DNA of 64,000 bases from Marinobacter sp. (lineage in GTDB: Bacteria > Pseudomonadota > Gammaproteobacteria > Pseudomonadales > Oleiphilaceae), in NCBI GenBank assembly GCA_022565395.1, contig JAIUMV010000008.1, forward strand, positions 1 to 64,000. The letters are read 5' to 3'. Shown here piece by piece: positions 14,568 to 24,374 of this stretch. Under the pieces are notes generated by a model. It worked only from the letters and a program-made list of their open reading frames with translations. It was not told the origin of the DNA and searched no databases. The first letter of the stretch is position 1. Each line of letters opens with the position of its first letter. Both the position numbers and the translations under genes were made by a program.

Positions 14568-16067
14568 CTAGGCGCCCGAGACGGGCGCCAACTCAGTTAT
14601 CAATCGCATGCCGGTCACCAGCTGATCGAGCTGGAAGTGGGGCTGCAGGCGGATCACCGAATAGTAACGTCCCGGCTGTCCGGCTTTGGCCCTGACCGAT
14701 ACCTTGGCATCCCGCAGTGGATACCGGGCGCGGATTTCATCCGATGCCCCGTCAGTTGCCGTGGTATAGCTGTGTAGCCAACGCTGCAACTGAGCTTCGC
14801 ATTCTTCCGGAGAGCGGTAACCACCGACCCGGTCCCTGCCCATCACCTTCAGGTAGTGGGCAAATCTTGAGACGCACAGGGTGTAGTGCATCATGGCTGA
14901 CAAGCGGGCACTGACCTGTGCCTCGGGCTCATCGTACGTCATCGGCTCCTGGACCGATGGCACCGAATGCAGTACCAGCATTTCGGTGTTGATCAGCGGC
15001 ATCAGGGGCAGAAAACCCTCTTCCGCGAGTATCCGCTCCATGCGGTCAGTGACCTGCCAGTCCACCGCGCTGCGGGTTGGGTATAAAACCCCCGCTGCTG
15101 TCATGTCCTGAATCGCAGGCATGTTATCAATGGTGCCGTGGGCAACCCGGCCAGCCCGGTAGCCACGAATCTGCGCAAACCAGCCCGACTGGCAAAAAGC
15201 CCTGATGGCCACCGCACCCACTGCGAAGCAAGCCGGCCCCCACAGGTGGTCATTTTCCCTGTGCTGCCGCTCCCGGAAGCGAAAGCCCTCCGGGCCCTGG
15301 CCATTCTCAGGGTAGGGCCCCCGCATTAACATGCGGGGCAGCGCCATGCCCAGAAAGCGGGCGTCTTCCATCTGGCGCAGTGAGCGCCATTTGGTCAAAT
15401 CAGGCTGCGCAAAATGGCTTTCCAGCTCCCGCACACCGGATAATTCTGCAAACCGGTCCACGCCAAACAGACTGGGTGCGGCATTCAGCACCACCGGCGC
15501 AAAGGCCGCAGCCCCCACCCTGGCGAGTTCTTTCAGGGTGTCCAGATTACCTTGTCCGCCTGCCGTGCGGTGGCTGACGGTGTAAGCCCCCAGCAGCAGC
15601 CCGAAGGGCTCGCCGCCCGGGCTACCAAACTCTTCGTTGTAAACCTTGGCAAACAGCCGTGACTGGTCAAACTCTATGGCCCTGGCCAGATCCTTGGAAA
15701 GGGTCGCCCAGTCCAGATCCAGCACCTTGACCCTAACCAGGTCTTCGGTGTCGTCATGAGCCACTTGCTCTGCCAACAGCCGGACACCGCGCCAGTTGGC
15801 TTCCAATGCCTGCAGCTCCGGGTGATGGAGAATGGCGTTGAGCTGTTCGTCCAGCACCTCATCAAGATGGGCAATCAAGCGTGCCAGTAGGGCAGTCACC
15901 GCTGCCCGGCTCCAGCGCTTTTCCGGATCAGCCCGGCTTAGCAGCATGAGCAGTGCCCGAGTATCATCGGCCTCGGCAACTATCCGGGCCGCAAAGCCCT
16001 TGCTCGGCAGAGCCGGGCCTTGTGGCCCGGTCTGCCGGTCGAGATAGTCCCGCTCCACAAACTGCAT
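14568..16067 (-). CDS. Second T6SS sheath large-subunit paralogue (ImpD / TssC2-like)
   Basis: Using the ATG preceded by AGAGGAGC, the product has 499 residues beginning MQFVERDYLDRQ; an in-frame start 16 codons upstream lacks such a site. It follows the TssC fold throughout: LEANWRGVRLLAEQV, VKVLDLDWATLSKDLARAIE, EFGSPGGEPFGLLLGAY and a C-terminal [15 protein letters not shown]. It is clearly diverged from the adjacent tssC at 16146. An extra EvpB-family protein next to TssC is known as ImpD in Rhizobium. It may cap or modify the sheath or help assembly; its precise role is not known to me. Confidence 0.88.
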   Translation of the reverse strand: MQFVERDYLDRQTGPQGPALPSKGFAARIVAEADDTRALLMLLSRADPEKRWSRAAVTALLARLIAHLDEVLDEQLNAILHHPELQALEANWRGVRLLAEQVAHDDTEDLVRVKVLDLDWATLSKDLARAIEFDQSRLFAKVYNEEFGSPGGEPFGLLLGAYTVSHRTAGGQGNLDTLKELARVGAAAFAPVVLNAAPSLFGVDRFAELSGVRELESHFAQPDLTKWRSLRQMEDARFLGMALPRMLMRGPYPENGQGPEGFRFRERQHRENDHLWGPACFAVGAVAIRAFCQSGWFAQIRGYRAGRVAHGTIDNMPAIQDMTAAGVLYPTRSAVDWQVTDRMERILAEEGFLPLMPLINTEMLVLHSVPSVQEPMTYDEPEAQVSARLSAMMHYTLCVSRFAHYLKVMGRDRVGGYRSPEECEAQLQRWLHSYTTATDGASDEIRARYPLRDAKVSVRAKAGQPGRYYSVIRLQPHFQLDQLVTGMRLITELAPVSGA

Positions 16068-16145
16068 GCTGCTCCTCTTGGCACTTCCTATAGCACTACG
16101 CATGGCGCCACTCATCGGAAGTCGGGCCGGCTGCTATCGGACTAC

Positions 16146-17639
16146 TTAGCCAATCTCCGGGATCTTGGCAACCAGACGCAGAGAAGTGGTTAACTCCTCC
16201 ATCTGCAGCCAGGGACGCAGCCACGCAATGGCGTTGTATGAACCCGGACGACCTGGAATTTCACGCACCTGCACCTTGGCATCTGCCAGCGGGAACTTGG
16301 CGCGAATTTCCTGACCACCACCCTCAGAGGCGTTAACGTAGCCCAGGATCCAGCGGTTCAACCAGCTTTCCACGTCGTCTGCTTCCATGAAGGAGCCGAT
16401 CTTGTCCCGCGCCATCACTTTCAGGTAATGGGCAAACCGCGAGGTGGCCATCATGTAAGGCAAACGGGCCGAAATAGCCGCGTTGGCGGTGGCATCCGGA
16501 TTGTCATAAATCTTCGGCTTCTGGCAGGTCTGGGCGCCAAAGAACACGGCATAATCGGTGTTCTTGTAGTGCGACAGTGGCAGGAAGCCCAGCTTGCTCA
16601 GCTCCGCCTCACGACGGTCAGTAATACCGATCTCGGTGGGGCACTTGAGGTCGGGGTCACCGTCATCGCTGCGGAAGATATGGGTGGGCAGCCCTTCAAC
16701 CTTACCGCCGCCTTCCGCACCACGGATGGCCGTGCAGAAGCCGTACTTGGCAAAGGCGCTGGTCATGCGCGTACCCAGTACATAGGCCGCGTTCATCCAG
16801 CAGTAGTTGTCGTGATCAGTCGTCACAGACATACCGGTTGCGGGATCCAGATCAAACTCTTCGTAGCCAAACTCTTCCACCGGCTTGGTGGCGGCGCCAT
16901 AAGGCAGGCGCGCCAGCACCCGCGGCATGGCCAGGGTTACGAAGCGGGAGTCTTCACTCTCACGGAATGAGCGCCACTTGGTGTATTCCAGGGACTCAAA
17001 CACTTTCTCCAGATCACGAGGCTTGGACAGCTCAGTCCAGTTATCAAAGCCGAACAGGCCGGAACCTGCAGCAGAGATGAACGGACAGAAACCAGCCGCT
17101 GCGACGTTGGACATCAGACTCAGAGTTTCCACGTCAGATGGGTGATTAGTGAACTCATAATCACCGATCATCACGCCATAAGGCTCGCCGCCCGGCGTGC
17201 CGAACTCAGACTCGTAGATCTTCTTGAAGATCTGGCTCTGATCAAATTCCACCGCCTTGGACAGATCCTTGTGCAGCTCTTTCTTGTTCAGATTGAGCAT
17301 GCGGATCTTCAGGGTGGCACTGGTCTCAGAGTTCATGACCAGATGATGCATTCCGCGCCAGGAGCCTTCCAGCTTCTGGAAGTCTTCCTGGTGCATGATT
17401 TCCGCCAGCTGGGAGGAAATCATGCTATCCAGTGCAGAGATGGCCTGGGTGAAGGTGACCGTCAGGTTCTTGTTCCAGGTCACGGTGCCTTTCATGGCCT
17501 CTTCCGCCAGGGTGCGGATCAGGTCACGGGCACGATCACTTTCGGTCTGCTTGGTGGCACCAATAGCCTGCTCCAGCAGGCTAAGGGTATGACCTTCTTC
17601 GGCGACCGCCGCTTCGGCTACTTGGGTTTCAGCGCTCAT
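16146..17639 (-). CDS. tssC: T6SS contractile sheath large subunit TssC (VipB)
   Basis: The 497-residue protein has the canonical EvpB/VipB sequence: [56 protein letters not shown] and [13 protein letters not shown], with a C-terminal [17 protein letters not shown] and the [17 protein letters not shown] ending. TssC pairs with TssB to form the contractile sheath around Hcp. Its ATG overlaps the tssB stop as ATGA, so the two partners are translationally coupled. Confidence 0.97.
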   Translation of the reverse strand: MSAETQVAEAAVAEEGHTLSLLEQAIGATKQTESDRARDLIRTLAEEAMKGTVTWNKNLTVTFTQAISALDSMISSQLAEIMHQEDFQKLEGSWRGMHHLVMNSETSATLKIRMLNLNKKELHKDLSKAVEFDQSQIFKKIYESEFGTPGGEPYGVMIGDYEFTNHPSDVETLSLMSNVAAAGFCPFISAAGSGLFGFDNWTELSKPRDLEKVFESLEYTKWRSFRESEDSRFVTLAMPRVLARLPYGAATKPVEEFGYEEFDLDPATGMSVTTDHDNYCWMNAAYVLGTRMTSAFAKYGFCTAIRGAEGGGKVEGLPTHIFRSDDGDPDLKCPTEIGITDRREAELSKLGFLPLSHYKNTDYAVFFGAQTCQKPKIYDNPDATANAAISARLPYMMATSRFAHYLKVMARDKIGSFMEADDVESWLNRWILGYVNASEGGGQEIRAKFPLADAKVQVREIPGRPGSYNAIAWLRPWLQMEELTTSLRLVAKIPEIG

Positions 17640-18148
17640 TGCTCGCCTCCTTCATCCTTGGCACCCAGATCTGCACTGAGTTTCTGCAGGTCATCTGAGT
17701 TGTTCAGCACCCGCTCCAGCAGCTCTTCCAGCTCTTCGGAACGGTCCACTTTAGTCATCAGATCACGCAGCTTGTTGCGGGTTTCCATCAACTGGCGCAG
17801 CGGCTCAACCTGACTGACGATGGCAGCTGGCTGGAAGTCATCCATGGAGTTAAACGCCAGCTCCACAGTCATCTGGGAGTCGTCGTCTGCCAGCTTGTTG
17901 TCTACTTTCAGCATCAGCTTCGGACTCATGCGCCGCAGCACATCGTCAAAGTTGTCGCGATCAATCTGGATGAAGCGCCGATCCTTAAGCGGCTTCAGGT
18001 CCTGATTGTTGTTACCGGAAAAGTCGCCCATGACGCCGACCACGAAGGGCAGTTCTTTCTTGACCATGGCCCCTTCGGTCTCAACATCATAGGTAATGTG
18101 TACCCGGGGCTTTCTGACCCGGGAAAGCTTATCGTGAATGCTTTCCAT
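17636..18148 (-). CDS. tssB: T6SS contractile sheath small subunit TssB (VipA)
   Basis: This 170-residue protein starts [24 protein letters not shown], the standard TssB/ImpB N-terminus. It continues with [14 protein letters not shown] and the [20 protein letters not shown] motif, and ends in a charged helix that interacts with TssC. It heads the tssB-tssC-tssC2 block, 55 bases after tssA. Confidence 0.97.
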   Translation of the reverse strand: MESIHDKLSRVRKPRVHITYDVETEGAMVKKELPFVVGVMGDFSGNNNQDLKPLKDRRFIQIDRDNFDDVLRRMSPKLMLKVDNKLADDDSQMTVELAFNSMDDFQPAAIVSQVEPLRQLMETRNKLRDLMTKVDRSEELEELLERVLNNSDDLQKLSADLGAKDEGGEQ

Positions 18149-18203
18149 GTCACTGTCTCCTCTAGCGCTTCACTGGTTGGCAGCCGCTTACCCCGCCCCG
18201 AAA

Positions 18204-19343
18204 TTACTCGGGCCTGGGCACACCGGTCACACGGCAGAACCCTTCTCTCGCACCGCTATCGGTGATTAGTTCCTGCATCAGTTCAGGCAAGGAGAGCTCG
18301 CTCCAGCGTATCGCCTGATTAATGACGTAGGAAACCGGTGAATGGGGTTCGGTTTTACGAAAAAACTCTGATAGTTCACGGAGCTGGCCAATGGCCTGAT
18401 TACGACTCCGGATTGCAACATCAACAGGGTCCACCTGGCTGGCAGCCCCCTGCCCGGGGGCAGTGCCGTCTGCGGCCTGTCCCGCGTCGGCACCCTGATC
18501 TTCAGCATCAGCGACAGGCGCCTGTGCGGCCAGGGCCTTTTCAATCACCTCACCGGCATGGTGAGCCAGAACACTGGCACATTGCTCCAGGGCCTTGCGA
18601 ATTTTGGTGGTGGGCTGAGGCTCGCCATCCATGACCCGGTCCATGGTGTCCGACAGCGCAGCAAAAGCGGCCTGGGCACGCTTCAGCTCCTGATGCAGAC
18701 GAACCAGATCTGGCACCGGTGTTTCTCGCACCGCCTGGGCCAGATCATCGGGCGACACGGCACCACTGCGGATACGCTGCTGAGCCTTATCGGCATCCAG
18801 GCGATTGATTTCCGCGGCCTGCTCAGCGTGCCAGGCGGCATAGGTGCCATAATTGGAACTGTTAAACAGGGGAACTGAGAGGATGGGCTGCACCAGCGTG
18901 CCGTCGCCATCCATGCCGTTCAGACCGACAAGTGGCGCAATACGGGTGGCCATACCTTCTTCATCGGGACCCGGGTGCACTTGCTCCCAATGCTGCTCCA
19001 GCATATGGCGAGCCAGATCAAAGCCCTCCGCCAAGCCCAGAAAGCCGTGCTCGCGACAGAGTGCTTCGATGTACCAGGCGACAAATTCAAGGTCCTTGCT
19101 GCGCTCGCAAAGGATCATGGGGATTTCTTCAGCCAGCTGCTTCCACTGAGGCACCTGGATGACTTCGTCGTTGGCAAGCACCTGACGTTCGAGCGCACGC
19201 GCCTGGTTGCGCACATCTTTCAGGGTGAAATAGGGGGACAGGGGCGACGCATCTCCCCGGGTATCATCGCCGCATGGCTGCTCCGGCGAGATCGGGGCCA
19301 GCAGGGCGCTGGCGTCGAAAAGTGAGAAAGTTGCGCTGTCCAT
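18204..19343 (-). CDS. tssA: T6SS cap/assembly protein TssA (ImpA domain)
   Basis: The 379-residue protein opens with LLAPISPEQPCGDDTRGD, the ImpA_N signature found in all TssA proteins. A long helical middle and a C-terminal region (about residues 320-370) with SPVSYVINQAIRWSELSLPELMQEL follow. TssA binds the baseplate and primes tube and sheath polymerisation; long forms stay at the distal end. Its length is that of the short-to-medium class. It lies between pppA and tssB. Confidence 0.93.
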   Translation of the reverse strand: MDSATFSLFDASALLAPISPEQPCGDDTRGDASPLSPYFTLKDVRNQARALERQVLANDEVIQVPQWKQLAEEIPMILCERSKDLEFVAWYIEALCREHGFLGLAEGFDLARHMLEQHWEQVHPGPDEEGMATRIAPLVGLNGMDGDGTLVQPILSVPLFNSSNYGTYAAWHAEQAAEINRLDADKAQQRIRSGAVSPDDLAQAVRETPVPDLVRLHQELKRAQAAFAALSDTMDRVMDGEPQPTTKIRKALEQCASVLAHHAGEVIEKALAAQAPVADAEDQGADAGQAADGTAPGQGAASQVDPVDVAIRSRNQAIGQLRELSEFFRKTEPHSPVSYVINQAIRWSELSLPELMQELITDSGAREGFCRVTGVPRPE

Positions 19344-19376
19344 GCTTATGTTACCTGGTCTCTCAGCTGTGATCCT

Positions 19377-20162
19377 TCACGAAGATCGAAGTGTAAAGGG
19401 GACGGTTACGTCGTCCGCTATATTCGATTGGGAGCCAATATAACAGCCCTGTTCCAGGTTAACAATAATACAGGTGATGTTATCGCTGCATTTGTTAACC
19501 AGTGCCGCATGCATTATGGCAAGGCTCGCATCTTCGATGTTTCCGTCACTGAAAAACCCTGCAAACTCCTCTTCGCTGAACTCTTTACTGACACCATCAC
19601 TACACAGCAGAAACTGATCACCGGGCTGCGTGTGGCCCGTCCGGTAATCCAGTGCAATATCGTCTTCCACCCCCAGAGCACGGGTGATGACGTGGGCCAG
19701 CGGGTGCTTGTCCGCCTCCTCGGGTGACAGCAGGCCCTGATCCACCATATCTGCCACCTGACTGTGGTCACGGGACAACTGCTGCACCTGGCCACGCCGA
19801 GCCAGGTAGCAACGGCTGTCGCCGGCCCATAACAGGTGGTAGACACCGTCATGAATCAGCAAGGCAACGACCGTGCAGCCCAGGGTCTTTCCTTCCAGAT
19901 TCTGCTGGCCATAGGTGCGGATGCGCTGATTGGCGAGCTGCAGCGCCTGCTCAAGCCCGCTGACGGAAACATCCGCGTCCAGGCGTCGCAGCTCGCCGGC
20001 GACCGTGTCACACACCATCTGACTGGCCACATCGCCTGCCTGATAGCCGCCCATGCCATCAGCCACCACCCAGACCCCTGATTCGGGCGACTCAAAATAG
20101 GCATCCTCGTTGTGGGCCCTGACACCGCCTCGATGGGTAAATCCTGTTGACCTGAAATTCAT
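19377..20162 (-). CDS. pppA: T6SS PP2C-type protein phosphatase PppA
   Basis: This 261-residue PP2C phosphatase has the metal-binding motifs in order: HNEDAYFESP, VVADGMGGYQAGDVAS, LWAGDSRCYL, RDHSQVADMV and LLCSDGVSKEF, with a final DNITCIIV. In P. aeruginosa PppA opposes the kinase PpkA by dephosphorylating Fha and so turns the system down. A matching kinase is encoded divergently at 29484 and an FHA protein heads this operon, so the whole switch is present. It starts 3 bases after tagF. Confidence 0.93.
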   Translation of the reverse strand: MNFRSTGFTHRGGVRAHNEDAYFESPESGVWVVADGMGGYQAGDVASQMVCDTVAGELRRLDADVSVSGLEQALQLANQRIRTYGQQNLEGKTLGCTVVALLIHDGVYHLLWAGDSRCYLARRGQVQQLSRDHSQVADMVDQGLLSPEEADKHPLAHVITRALGVEDDIALDYRTGHTQPGDQFLLCSDGVSKEFSEEEFAGFFSDGNIEDASLAIMHAALVNKCSDNITCIIVNLEQGCYIGSQSNIADDVTVPFTLRSS

Positions 20163-20165
20163 GCC

Positions 20166-20837
20166 TTACTCCACCAGCGCGCCCTGACGCCAACCTCGCG
20201 TCTGCCACTGCCCTGCCAGCATGGCGGCAAACTGCCCAACCTTTGGTAATCCCTCGGTTAACAGGGTGACCGGCTCAACATAGGCCGACCCTTGTGTCCA
20301 CCAGATCATGCGCTCGGGGTGCGCTTCCAGCAAAGCGCGCAACCAGTCCGCTTCCCCCCCCCCCGCTGGCAGGGCCAGATTGCCCTCACCGCCGGGCAAC
20401 TGTAGCCGAACCGGCTCCGCTACAGGCAGCGGTATGCTGTCGAGGCGCTGACGCCAGGCGTCTTCCTGCCAGGTGTCATCAAGCACCGCAAGAATGCAGT
20501 CCTCCATGCTTGATGCCCAATCCGGCTGCCGCCAGGCCTCTAGCAAGGCACCACCGGAATCCCCCAACACCACAAACGGGAAGTGCCGCCCGACCCGGTC
20601 CACCGAAGGTATCAGCGTGCCTGCCACACCCTGTTCGTCCAATACGCCAGGGCTGGCAGCAAAATGCCAGATGGGCGCCGTCATATAGGCATCCAGCCAG
20701 GCGTCACCCAACTGTTCACGACTGACGGCGAGAGCCGCCTGCAACCACTCGAACATCAGCTCACGCAGCTGCCCGGATACATTGTGGGTCAGGAAATCAC
20801 CCCGGTTGGGCACTTTACCCAGATAGCCCCAGCTCAT
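20166..20837 (-). CDS. tagF: T6SS post-translational repressor TagF
   Basis: The 223-residue protein carries the TagF signature at its start (WGYLGKVPNRGDFLTHN) and the internal VDRVGRHFPFVVLG. TagF represses T6SS assembly independently of or alongside the phosphorylation switch, partly by sequestering Fha in some species. In some bacteria TagF and PppA are fused; here they are separate but adjacent, 3 bases apart, which fits a common role. Confidence 0.93.
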   Translation of the reverse strand: MSWGYLGKVPNRGDFLTHNVSGQLRELMFEWLQAALAVSREQLGDAWLDAYMTAPIWHFAASPGVLDEQGVAGTLIPSVDRVGRHFPFVVLGDSGGALLEAWRQPDWASSMEDCILAVLDDTWQEDAWRQRLDSIPLPVAEPVRLQLPGGEGNLALPAGGGEADWLRALLEAHPERMIWWTQGSAYVEPVTLLTEGLPKVGQFAAMLAGQWQTRGWRQGALVE

Positions 20838-20846
20838 GACGGCTCC

Positions 20847-23800
20847 TTACAGTGCCTGTGGCAGCCGGAAGTTTTCCAGCAGTGTCAGGTTGAACGGGTG
20901 CTTGACTGATGCCGTGGTCATTTCCAGTGTCGCAGTGTAGTCATCCAGTCGCAGGCTGATGTCCTGCACGCGCCCTTCCCCATTCATGCCACCGCCCGCT
21001 TGAATCAGACGGAATATTGACCAGATACCCTGATAGGTCGCCTGCACCGGGGTGCCACCACTGGCACCTGGCGTCATGGAGATACGGGTTTGTTGGATGC
21101 CATCCTGTTCTGGCCAGACAAAACTCATGGTGCGGGGCGGCCCGTGGCGATAGATAAGAGACCTGCCATCCACATCCACCAGCAACTGGGTAATGCGGCT
21201 GTCCAGCTCTTTCGGGCGCAGGGTGTAGCCGACGCTGATATTACGACTACCCGGCTCAAAAAAGGCTTCACGAATCTGCTGGGCGGTTTCAAACAGCCGT
21301 AGGCTACGGGCATTGATACCCACATCACTGGTCAGGCGCCAGGGCGAGCGACGCGTGTCTACATGAGGCCGCAGATGCTGATCAAAGAAGGTATCCAGGG
21401 TACCGCCGTAGCCAAAGAAATTAGCGAAGTCCATCAGCGCCACATCGTTGCCGGACCCCGGGTTGAAGGGGTAATTACCGGCAATGGCGCGACGATAATC
21501 AGCGTAGACCGTGGTGCGCCAGATATCATTGATCTGCCGGGTGACAGTCACCTGCACCTGACGACGGGAGTCATTCACGAAACCGCCGAGCATATCCCGC
21601 AGCACCGGGGTATCACCTTCGTTCAGGGTACGGTTAAAGTCCCTGACCGCCTGATCAAACTGGGCACGGGACACAGTTGCCAGTGCCGCCGGGCGCCCCC
21701 CGCTCTGCTCTTCGAAGTAACGGGCCACGGTACGGGCGTCGCCACTTAAGGCATCGAACACACTGTCATCCAGCTTGTGTACGGGTGCGAAGGTACGATC
21801 TACCAGCGTCACCTCCGGCTCGGCGTTACCCGGTGCCATTGCCATCAAGCTACCGAGCTCACGGCTGCGCTGGGTGAGGCGGGTACGAGCTGCATCCGCC
21901 GCGGCATCCAGAGAGGGATTGCGCTCGTCCGGCGCGGACAGGGTGGTGTTGGCCTTGACCGCAGCCATCAGGCGACTTACCGGCGCTTCCGGGCCTGCCA
22001 ACAGGTTCGCTACGCGGACACCTTCAGCCTGATTGCTGAATGATCTCAGGCGCAGGTCCGCCAGCAGGGTTTCCCAGTAATGGATGTAATCGCGGAAATA
22101 CTGGTCTTCCACCTCAGCACGAATCTGCTGCTCATCGAGCTGGCGATAGTCTTTGGATTCATCGCCGTAAACCCAGGCATCTTCCAGCAAGCGACCAACA
22201 ATCTTGTTCTTCTCCGGCTCGAAAATGCCCTTATAGCCATTCAAGGTGTACAGACCGGGGATACCTTGGTGCAGACTGGCACCGGAGCGACGCTCAAACA
22301 CCCGCTCGGCAACTGAACCCAGCACCATTGGCAAACGGAACTCAGGCAACCGTGACGCTGCGGCATCCATCTTGATGCGCTGATACGCGCGCTCCGCCAG
22401 CGGCATGGCCGTCAGCTCTGCCCGTGCCCGGGATACCAATTCACGATCCAACGGCAGGGTCTGACCCAACTGCAGGTAATGATCCAGGTGGCCCAGCAGG
22501 GATTCACGGACGTCCGCATTGATCTCACCTGGCAGCTCCCGGGACAGGGTAAAGGCCAGCCACATGTGCACCTGCTCAACATCCAGATGGCGGCGCTGAT
22601 TGAGCATCAGATACGTCTTCAGCGTCTCATAAAGGTACTCGAGATTGTGCAGGTTGGTGCTGATACCGGATTCCAGTGCCAGTTTGAGCTCGTTGGCAAA
22701 ATGATGCTGCAGCAACTTGCCGTAGGCGGCCTCAGCCTCCTGGCTCAGCCGGTCACCCTGGTACAGACCCAAATGACGAGGACCACCTTCAGGCAGCGGG
22801 CTGCCCTGCACACCTGGCATGCTGGCGGCACGATTCAGCAGGCTATCCAGGCGTACCCAGTCCTGGTGCTGCTCAGTCAGCACCTGTTGCAGCTGAATGA
22901 CTTCATCTTTATACGTAGCCACCAGAGAGGCATTCCACTGGTAACTCATGACCCAGGCACTGGCCAGGGCCACAGAACCCGCGCCGATAGCAGCAAATGC
23001 CCCACGACGCGCCCACAGCAGGTGCTTCTCTTTGCGACCATCGCTCCCTGCCAGGCCATACTCGGAAAACACAATCTGCTCAAACAGCCGTTTCAGGAAG
23101 AAGCCGTCGTTCTCGGGCATGGCGCGAGCCGCAGCCTTCGGTACCTGCAGCTGGAACTGGCGATCCACCATACTGGATACTTTGTCCAGGGTTTTGCCGT
23201 CCTGAGCAGAGGAGACCAGATAGATGCCCCGCAGCAACGGCACTTCTTCATAGGCGGACGGGTAGAACACTTCTTTGATCAGGTTCCACAAGGGGGCCCG
23301 CAGCAGAGCTGTCTGTTTCGGGAACTGATAGATGCGACGTCGAGTACCCGCTGTGCGCTCCTGTTGCAGGCGATGCAACAGGAAGTTGCTCAGACGAGCC
23401 AGCAGCGCGTCGAATTCCTGATCAAAGGCCGCAGGAAGCGCCTGGGCATCTTTGACAGCGTGCAGGTCAAAGGTCATACCAAAGACTTCTTCCCGCTCCT
23501 GCTCGGACAGCATACCGAAGGTGTCTGCAAAGCCTTCCAGCAGATCAAACTTGGTCAGCACCACGTATACAGGGAACACCACGCCCAGCCGGTTCTTCAG
23601 CTCCTGCACCCGCTGCTTGAGGGCCCGGGCATGCAGCATCTGTTCTGTTGGAGTCTGCTCCAGCAGATCCGCCACGCTGATAGACAGAATAACGCCATTG
23701 ATAGGTTGGCGGGGGCGGTACTTCTTGAGCAGCCCGAGGAATGAATTCCAGCCTCTGGCATCACGCTTGTCTGCACTCTCCTGAGTGGTATAACGACCTG

Positions 23801-24356
23801 CGGTATCAATCAGTACCGCCCGGTTGGTAAACCACCAGTCACAGTAACGGGTGCCACCGACACCGCGGACCGAATCGATACCCATTTCGTCACGCAGCGG
23901 GAACTCCAGACCGGAATTAAGCAGAGCGGTAGATTTTCCGGAGCCCGGCGCACCAATGATCATGTACCAGGGCAACTCATAGACTGAGCCAAACCGACCA
24001 GGCTTCCATTTTTTGACCAGCGCCAGCGCCTGCCGCAGACGGTCACGCTGGGTGTCAACTTCTTCCTTGAGCTGTTCGTCCTTGTCCGTGCCGGCCATCA
24101 TTTCGTTGACGACCTGCTCGTTATCTTTGCGCTGCTTACGGGCCTGCCAAAGCGACTTGATCAGGACGATGACCACCAGCAACAGCAGGAATATGACCCG
24201 GGCCGCTGGGCTGGCCAGCGGCGCCCAGCCGGCAATAGCCAGCAGCGGGCCGCCGAACCAGACCAGCAAAACCACGGCGAGGATGCCGAGGACCAAGAAA
24301 AGACCACGCAGACTGAACAAACCTGCGAGACTACGCGTCCATGCTGAACCACTCAT
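20847..24356 (-). CDS. tssM: T6SS inner-membrane complex protein TssM (IcmF family)
   Basis: The 1169-residue protein has two N-terminal transmembrane segments (about 15-40 and 50-70). A cytoplasmic GTPase-like domain with an intact P-loop GAPGSGKS (135-142) follows, then a third transmembrane segment near residue 450 (AIGAGSVALASAWVMSYQW), then a long periplasmic part. The latter ends in the IcmF-C domain that reaches TssJ. TssM with TssL and TssJ forms the envelope-spanning channel. The intact Walker A suggests an NTP-binding TssM. It lies between tssL and tagF. Confidence 0.97.
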   Translation of the reverse strand: MSGSAWTRSLAGLFSLRGLFLVLGILAVVLLVWFGGPLLAIAGWAPLASPAARVIFLLLLVVIVLIKSLWQARKQRKDNEQVVNEMMAGTDKDEQLKEEVDTQRDRLRQALALVKKWKPGRFGSVYELPWYMIIGAPGSGKSTALLNSGLEFPLRDEMGIDSVRGVGGTRYCDWWFTNRAVLIDTAGRYTTQESADKRDARGWNSFLGLLKKYRPRQPINGVILSISVADLLEQTPTEQMLHARALKQRVQELKNRLGVVFPVYVVLTKFDLLEGFADTFGMLSEQEREEVFGMTFDLHAVKDAQALPAAFDQEFDALLARLSNFLLHRLQQERTAGTRRRIYQFPKQTALLRAPLWNLIKEVFYPSAYEEVPLLRGIYLVSSAQDGKTLDKVSSMVDRQFQLQVPKAAARAMPENDGFFLKRLFEQIVFSEYGLAGSDGRKEKHLLWARRGAFAAIGAGSVALASAWVMSYQWNASLVATYKDEVIQLQQVLTEQHQDWVRLDSLLNRAASMPGVQGSPLPEGGPRHLGLYQGDRLSQEAEAAYGKLLQHHFANELKLALESGISTNLHNLEYLYETLKTYLMLNQRRHLDVEQVHMWLAFTLSRELPGEINADVRESLLGHLDHYLQLGQTLPLDRELVSRARAELTAMPLAERAYQRIKMDAAASRLPEFRLPMVLGSVAERVFERRSGASLHQGIPGLYTLNGYKGIFEPEKNKIVGRLLEDAWVYGDESKDYRQLDEQQIRAEVEDQYFRDYIHYWETLLADLRLRSFSNQAEGVRVANLLAGPEAPVSRLMAAVKANTTLSAPDERNPSLDAAADAARTRLTQRSRELGSLMAMAPGNAEPEVTLVDRTFAPVHKLDDSVFDALSGDARTVARYFEEQSGGRPAALATVSRAQFDQAVRDFNRTLNEGDTPVLRDMLGGFVNDSRRQVQVTVTRQINDIWRTTVYADYRRAIAGNYPFNPGSGNDVALMDFANFFGYGGTLDTFFDQHLRPHVDTRRSPWRLTSDVGINARSLRLFETAQQIREAFFEPGSRNISVGYTLRPKELDSRITQLLVDVDGRSLIYRHGPPRTMSFVWPEQDGIQQTRISMTPGASGGTPVQATYQGIWSIFRLIQAGGGMNGEGRVQDISLRLDDYTATLEMTTASVKHPFNLTLLENFRLPQAL

Positions 24357-24374
24357 AACATCTTACCTATTGCT

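Noticed and set aside
22479-23744. 421-codon open frame on the plus strand
   Set aside because: Antisense to tssM with no family features; a codon-bias shadow.
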